Assembly: GCF_026191635.1 (NCBI RefSeq)
Contig: NZ_JAKRRW010000004.1
Location: forward strand, 186,001 to 250,000
Direction of reading: 5' to 3'
Length of the DNA: 64,000 nt
Source of the DNA: Photobacterium obscurum
GTDB taxonomy: Bacteria > Pseudomonadota > Gammaproteobacteria > Enterobacterales > Vibrionaceae
The translations under genes were made by a program, and so were the position numbers. The notes beneath the pieces were generated by a model, which ran no database searches, was not told the origin of the DNA, and was given only the letters and a program-made list of their open reading frames with translations. Positions 60,694 through 64,000 of the stretch are shown here, one piece after another (position 1 is the first letter of the stretch; every line of letters begins with the position of its first letter).

Positions 60694-60842
60694 ATCAAAA
60701 ATTTAGTAAAGGGTCTAAGTCTAAACAAAAACTTGATTTTGAAGATGAACTTCAGGATTTCAACCAGCATTCAAGGAAGAAGAAACGACGTATTGCGCGG
60801 CATCGGGATGAATTTCCAGAGTATATTGATAGCTCTTACTAG
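60681..60842 (+). CDS. Small basic protein, 53 aa
   Basis: ATG at 60681 with AGGAAG upstream reads MAKLDQKFSKGSKSKQKLDF, a central acidic stretch, then HSRKKKRRIARHRDEFPEYIDSSY to TAG. It overlaps the end of the preceding small gene. A terminator follows at once. The length is below the usual cut-off, but the ribosome site and coupling make it credible. No family recognised; the Arg/Lys run suggests nucleic acid contact. Confidence 0.6.
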   Translation: MAKLDQKFSKGSKSKQKLDFEDELQDFNQHSRKKKRRIARHRDEFPEYIDSSY

Positions 60843-60858
60843 ACCTGTAATATTATTG

Positions 60859-60888
60859 AAACCGGAGTCAATTGGCGCCGGTTTTTTT
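60859..60888 (+). terminator. Terminator after the small gene pair
   Basis: AAACCGG, loop, CCGGTTT followed by TTTT. Confidence 0.8.
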
Positions 60889-61159
60889 ATGAACACCCCA
60901 ATGCGCATCCGGTTGCATTAAGTCGTGGTAGATAGTTCGAGGCGCGTTGCGTGTCCGTTAGGCTATACCCAAATAACTTCTAGATGTAGGGTCACTCTTG
61001 CTGAAACGAGCTCCTTTCAGTTGTTTGGATATAAGTGGTTTGTTTGATTTTCAATCGTTTAAGCTGATATGTGCTAGTCAGTATTCAGGATCAATATTTC
61101 TTGACGTGTTTGTTGTATACTGGGGCTAGTTTGTTTTTGAATAATGCAAGAGTTGTAAC
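60889..61159. other. Gap with a family 2 palindromic repeat
   Basis: The gap holds the repeat at 60964-61033 and the promoter of the next small gene. Nothing else supported. Confidence 0.5.
60964..61033. repeat. Palindromic intergenic repeat, family 2
   Basis: TATACCC at the left end, CTTGCTGAAACGAG inside and TTGGATATA at the right; the inner motif is shared with 415-498. Confidence 0.6.
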
Positions 61160-61342
61160 ATGCTAGATAACTTAACTATACCTGAAGATATTGAAAAAGA
61201 GCCGGAACTAGCGATTCCGTCAATTGATGAGCAAAAGCGTATTGTTGCAGAGCTAAAGCGCTTGGAGGAAGCTGGAGAGCTGACGCCGGAAATTCTGGAA
61301 GAGTTTATGACTGGCAAGCGTAATCTGGAACAGAACGGCTAG
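61160..61342 (+). CDS. Small acidic helical protein, 60 aa
   Basis: MLDNLTIPEDIEKEPELAIP with IDEQKRIVAELKRLEEAGELTPEILEEFMTGKRNLEQNG. Highly charged, one or two helices, no Cys. GCAAGAG precedes the ATG by a few bases. Followed by a strong terminator. No family recognised; the sequence looks like a real coding region by composition. Confidence 0.6.
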   Translation: MLDNLTIPEDIEKEPELAIPSIDEQKRIVAELKRLEEAGELTPEILEEFMTGKRNLEQNG

Positions 61343-61373
61343 TATATCCCGCTAAAAGAGTATGGTTATTGAG

Positions 61374-61410
61374 GCGGCATCTTTGCGAAAAGATGCCGCT
61401 TTTATTTTTT
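61374..61410 (+). terminator. Strong terminator after the small gene
   Basis: GCGGCATCTTT, loop GCGA, AAAGATGCCGC followed by a T-rich run. Confidence 0.9.
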
Positions 61411-61721
61411 AGCGTTTTATTCGAGAACATACGTTTTATTACGGTGATTTAAAAAACATAGTGTAGATGTTAATGTTATCAACTGAGATGTTGGCTTTCA
61501 ATATAACTCCATATATATCAATGTATTAAGTGAGGCTGGTTGAGTTGGTTCTTGTTTGTGTCAATGAGTTTAATATCATTTAAAATGATATGTGTGCCCA
61601 AAAATCACTTACCTTATAAATAAAAAGAATTCAGTTTGGTTATCCTACATGCCATTAATTTGACGATGTTGAGTGTTACTAATTGACAGTTAATTAGTAA
61701 CGCTTATGTAGGAGCTTATAT
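61411..61721. promoter_or_regulatory. Gap with two palindromes before a small gene
   Basis: ATATCATTTAAAATGATAT (61573-61591) and GTTACTAATT/AATTAGTAAC (61675-61701) are perfect dyads. The second ends 20 bp before the ATG at 61722 and may be an operator. No gene. Confidence 0.5.
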
Positions 61722-61883
61722 ATGAAAGTATTAATAGATGTAAAAGGGATAAATAACCGATTTAAAGTCGTGAAAAAAAACGAATGTTATTATTTATACT
61801 CTAGAAGGTTTTATATTTTCTGGGTAAGTGACGGTAAAGTATATGAATCAAAACAAGATGCAATCTATTCTATGCCCTACTGA
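61722..61883 (+). CDS. Small basic protein, 53 aa
   Basis: ATG at 61722 after AGGAG reads MKVLIDVKGINNRFKVVKKN, then an aromatic-rich part (YYLYSRRFYIFWVSDGKVYESKQ) to TGA. Aromatic and basic, cytoplasmic by appearance. It stands alone, with a dyad before it. AT-rich codon use differs from its neighbours, so transfer is possible. No family recognised. Confidence 0.5.
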   Translation: MKVLIDVKGINNRFKVVKKNECYYLYSRRFYIFWVSDGKVYESKQDAIYSMPY

Positions 61884-61957
61884 ATATAAGCTGGAAATCG
61901 ATACAAGGTGGCTCCCCACGTTACACTGTGGTGGGGAGCGCGAATTTTGACATTGAA

Positions 61958-63265
61958 TTAAGCTTTGCTTACAACACGCAGTTGAATCTTAGTTTTTCCA
62001 GCTGATAGCAGCAGTAAAGCCAGGATCATGCAACAAGGGACTAACCAGCTCAGATGGTGGCTATAGAGGGGAAGCCACTGTAGGAGTGTTTGCTCAAGGT
62101 AACTATTGGTTAAACCCAATACTGAGAAGGTATCAATTCCGCCGAAGATAAATACGGCAAGAACGAGGTATTTTAGTTTGTTGCTACCTGTGAGTGATAG
62201 TGCCGCGGCCAACACAAGCGCAATCGCTATCGGGCATAAGACCAGGATCAGCGGTAAGCTAAATGTTATCAATTGCTCAAGTCCGATATTTGCGACAATC
62301 GCAGTGAGAATTGTTGTGATAGTGGCAGCTCGTGCGAAAGGGATCTGATAGGTTTTCTCAAAATACTCGGCATTAGCATTAGTCAGGCCAATAACGGTTG
62401 TCAGGCAAGCCGTAAGGGTAATGGCAGCCAGCAGGCTCTGGCCAATAGGACCTAAGATTGCAGCGGCGTATAACGTTAAGATCGTACCGCCATTGCTTGC
62501 ATCTGCCGCAATCGCCGATGAGGTTGCGCCTAGGTACCCCATCGCCAGGTAACAAGTCGACATCAAAAGGATATAAATTCCAGCAACGATGTAGCTGTAG
62601 TAGCGGATGCCTGACTGCTTTGTTACTCCTTTAGCTTTGATTGCCTGGATGATGACCCAACCAAAAGCTACAGCAGCTATGGCATCCAGGGTCATGTATC
62701 CTTCCAGCAGGCCACTTACTAGCGGAGCCTGTTGATAGGCCTCGGTTGTCGGGGTGGGAGTACCCTGTGGGTTGAACATTGCCGTAATAACCAGCGCCGC
62801 AAGCATCACTATTAAAGCCGGTGTCATGAACTTGCCGATGATATCAACCAGTTTTCCGGGTCTAATTGCCAGCAGCAAACTAAGCGCGCAAAAGGCGGCA
62901 GAGAAAGGCAATAAATAATCATCTAAAGTGAAGGGCTTGATACCCATCTCATAGGCGACGGTGACAGCTCTAGGCAGGACAAAAGCGGGCCCTAATGTTG
63001 TGAATACCAGTAGCCAAAATGTTTTTTCCAACCAAGAAGGTAGTGAGCTGGTAAGTTTATTCACCGTGGATAGGCGACCTAGCACGATAATGGTAAGTGC
63101 GGGTAACCCTACAGCTGAAATTAAAAAACCTGCCATAGCGGTTAGCCAGTTATCGCCGGCCTGCTGAGCCATCATTGGCGGGAAAATAAGGTTACCAGCA
63201 CCTAAGAATAGGGCAAAGGTCGTAAAGCCAATGGCTGTTATGTCTAGTTTTTTCAATGGTTCCAC
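61958..63265 (-). CDS. brnQ: Branched-chain amino acid transporter, LIVCS family
   Basis: A 435-residue inner membrane protein with twelve hydrophobic helices and LIVCS features, TFALFLGAGNLIFPPMMAQQAG at the start and GYMTLDAIAAVAFGWVI in the middle. It takes up leucine, isoleucine and valine with sodium. It is monocistronic, with a short valine-rich leader frame about 90 bp upstream that points to attenuation-type control. Confidence 0.95.
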   Translation of the reverse strand: MEPLKKLDITAIGFTTFALFLGAGNLIFPPMMAQQAGDNWLTAMAGFLISAVGLPALTIIVLGRLSTVNKLTSSLPSWLEKTFWLLVFTTLGPAFVLPRAVTVAYEMGIKPFTLDDYLLPFSAAFCALSLLLAIRPGKLVDIIGKFMTPALIVMLAALVITAMFNPQGTPTPTTEAYQQAPLVSGLLEGYMTLDAIAAVAFGWVIIQAIKAKGVTKQSGIRYYSYIVAGIYILLMSTCYLAMGYLGATSSAIAADASNGGTILTLYAAAILGPIGQSLLAAITLTACLTTVIGLTNANAEYFEKTYQIPFARAATITTILTAIVANIGLEQLITFSLPLILVLCPIAIALVLAAALSLTGSNKLKYLVLAVFIFGGIDTFSVLGLTNSYLEQTLLQWLPLYSHHLSWLVPCCMILALLLLSAGKTKIQLRVVSKA

Positions 63266-63293
63266 CTTTATCTAAGGTGTCAGCCGGTTGGAT

Positions 63294-63456
63294 AGAAAAG
63301 AGAGGGGAGAGGCTCTGTTTTCGCCAGCCATGCTGACGAAAAACAAAGCCGTCAGCGTCAGGAAATGGCGACGACGACAGAGACAAGTGCGCAAAATGCG
63401 GTAGAAGCTAAAGCTTGCAGGCTTTCTGACAGATTTTCAGTTGCTCTATAATGCAT
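63294..63456 (-). promoter_or_regulatory. Putative brnQ attenuator-type leader RNA
   Basis: After the leader peptide stop, GCTGACG can pair with CGTCAGC, or the latter can pair further on as TTTTCGTCAGC with GCTGGCGAAAA. The two stems share bases and exclude each other. A poly-T terminator is not clear, so the exact mechanism is open. Confidence 0.45.
63358..63456 (-). CDS. brnQ leader peptide, 32 aa
   Basis: On the minus strand ATG at 63456 reads MHYRATENLSESLQALASTA, then FCALVSVVVAIS and TGA. Four of the last eight residues are Val and one is Ile, as in ilv-type leader peptides (IlvL has VISLVVISVVV). It ends 92 bp before the brnQ start. The ribosome site is weak (GTGAAG). Branched-chain-tRNA-dependent stalling at the Val codons would let the leader choose between stems. 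Strongly suggestive, not proven. Confidence 0.55.
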   Translation of the reverse strand: MHYRATENLSESLQALASTAFCALVSVVVAIS

Positions 63457-63633
63457 ACTTCACACACTGGGAATTAATTTAGTTGTCATTAACATAATGT
63501 GAGCAAGATTTACTGTAAAGCATTATTTTCCCCTGGATTTAAATAAAATCCCAAAATAACAATTCGTGACCATATTACGTTGGTAGTTAAGTACTTGATT
63601 ATCAAGTTGAAGATGAACGCGCAGCAGAAGGAC

Positions 63634-63657
63634 GGCAGCATTGTGTACTCTGCTGCC
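63634..63657 (-). terminator. Hairpin after yjjG
   Basis: GGCAGCA and TGCTGCC around a ten-base loop, just past the stop on the minus strand, without a clear T run. Confidence 0.45.
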
Positions 63658-63679
63658 CCTCGTGTTAATTGGGCGCAAA

Positions 63680-64000
63680 TTAATCAGCCGGTAATAACAG
63701 TTCGTTCAATTCACTGAGTGTTGCGACTTGGTAGTTAGGCTCGATTCCCTCAGGCACTTGCTGTCCGTAAGCATTTAACCAACACGTGTGGATCCCGGCA
63801 TTCATTCCTCCAAGAATATCAGAATGGGGATTGTCTCCGACCATTAGGACTTCACGTCTATCTGGATGGCCCATTTGCGAGAAGGCGAAATCGAAAATCC
63901 CCCGATCTGGTTTGGCAACACCGACTTGCTCTGAAATGATCAGTGTCGAGAAATAATCCTGTAAACCCGTACGTTCGAGTCGAATTTGCTGAAGTTCAGT
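63680..64000 (-). CDS. yjjG: Pyrimidine 5-prime-nucleotidase YjjG, N-terminus beyond window
   Basis: The minus strand reads without a start to the edge: [64 protein letters not shown] and a stop at 63680. It matches the C-terminal half of E. coli YjjG, a HAD-fold house-cleaning phosphatase for noncanonical nucleoside monophosphates. The conserved Lys (AKPD) and Asp pair (GDNPHSD) of HAD motifs III and IV are present. The nucleophile Asp lies outside the window. Confidence 0.9.
   Translation of the reverse strand, partial: TELQQIRLERTGLQDYFSTLIISEQVGVAKPDRGIFDFAFSQMGHPDRREVLMVGDNPHSDILGGMNAGIHTCWLNAYGQQVPEGIEPNYQVATLSELNELLLPAD

Larger units (their letters stand above)
63266..63679. promoter_or_regulatory. 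brnQ leader and yjjG terminator region
   Basis: The 414-bp gap contains the leader peptide frame (63358-63456) and competing hairpins of the brnQ leader on the minus strand. A stem GGCAGCA/TGCTGCC at 63634-63657 ends the yjjG side. Between them lie the brnQ promoter and an AT-rich stretch. Confidence 0.6.

Noticed and set aside
63192..63386. 64-codon minus-strand frame over the brnQ start
   Set aside because: It overlaps the brnQ start and the leader stems in another frame; the 32-codon leader has better biological sense.
1..64000. tRNA, rRNA, CRISPR arrays, complete IS elements or prophage
   Set aside because: I looked for repeated spacers, transposase or phage genes and cloverleaf sequences and found none that could be supported.

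Overview
The window looks like a chromosomal segment of a gammaproteobacterium of the family Vibrionaceae (Vibrio/Photobacterium/Grimontia group). The evidence is the hdfR-maoP pair, RelV-type small alarmone synthetases, a VpsR-like regulator, several families typical of this group (DUF2750, DUF2960, DUF3010, DUF3820, HopJ) and repeated 162-bp elements ending in ATACCAATC/GATTGGTAT. The genus cannot be fixed from the sequence. No rRNA, tRNA, CRISPR array or complete insertion sequence was seen. Most of the segment is ordinary core or family-specific DNA.

Layout. 1-15.5 kb: an HD hydrolase fragment, a zinc-type CDF transporter, lipoate ligase, an SMR transporter, an unlinked astB, a lipoprotein/LruC pair, a phosphohexomutase, PBP1b and a Nudix hydrolase. 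15.6-18.6 kb: a probable Zur-controlled zinc operon (His-rich outer membrane barrel, solute-binding protein, ABC permease) with no ATPase gene. 18.8-31 kb: YceI, an FAH-family hydrolase, three tandem paralogous lipoproteins, a GGDEF-EAL protein, cysteine desulfidase behind a structured leader, the Rho inhibitor Rof, and two tandem relV-like genes with N-terminal signal-like segments. 31.2-37.3 kb: a Fap-like functional-amyloid cluster. 37.4-50 kb: a secreted nuclease-fold protein, anaerobic ribonucleotide reductase nrdDG behind FNR- and NrdR-like sites, a ceramidase-like membrane protein, a probable globin, and a TetR regulator sharing an operator with an alpha/beta hydrolase. 50-64 kb: a copper-type scs redox operon, an ATP-grasp/N-formylglutamate-amidohydrolase-QEGLA gene pair, maoP/hdfR, small proteins, brnQ behind a valine-rich leader peptide, and the C-terminal part of yjjG.

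The most notable system is the 31.2-37.3 kb cluster. It has an outer membrane pore like FapF, two paralogous fibre-like proteins, two smaller exported proteins, a periplasmic C39 peptidase like FapD, and a VpsR-like regulator. All four small exported proteins share a QN(T/xG)NN-like segment near the C-terminus. The two smaller ones carry a Sec signal followed by a double-glycine-leader-like motif (LSDNEMSLMRGG and LSDDMMIQSRGG), which is the kind of site C39 peptidases cut. My model is Sec export, cleavage after RGG by the C39 enzyme, and passage through the pore, with c-di-GMP-type control by a regulator that has lost the sigma-54 contact loop. This is inference from motifs and gene order.

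Other leads are the tandem, apparently exported RelV pair, the ATPase-less zinc transporter operon, the cyuA leader that sequesters its ribosome binding site, the brnQ leader peptide, and the fused FGase-QEGLA protein overlapping an ATP-grasp ligase gene.
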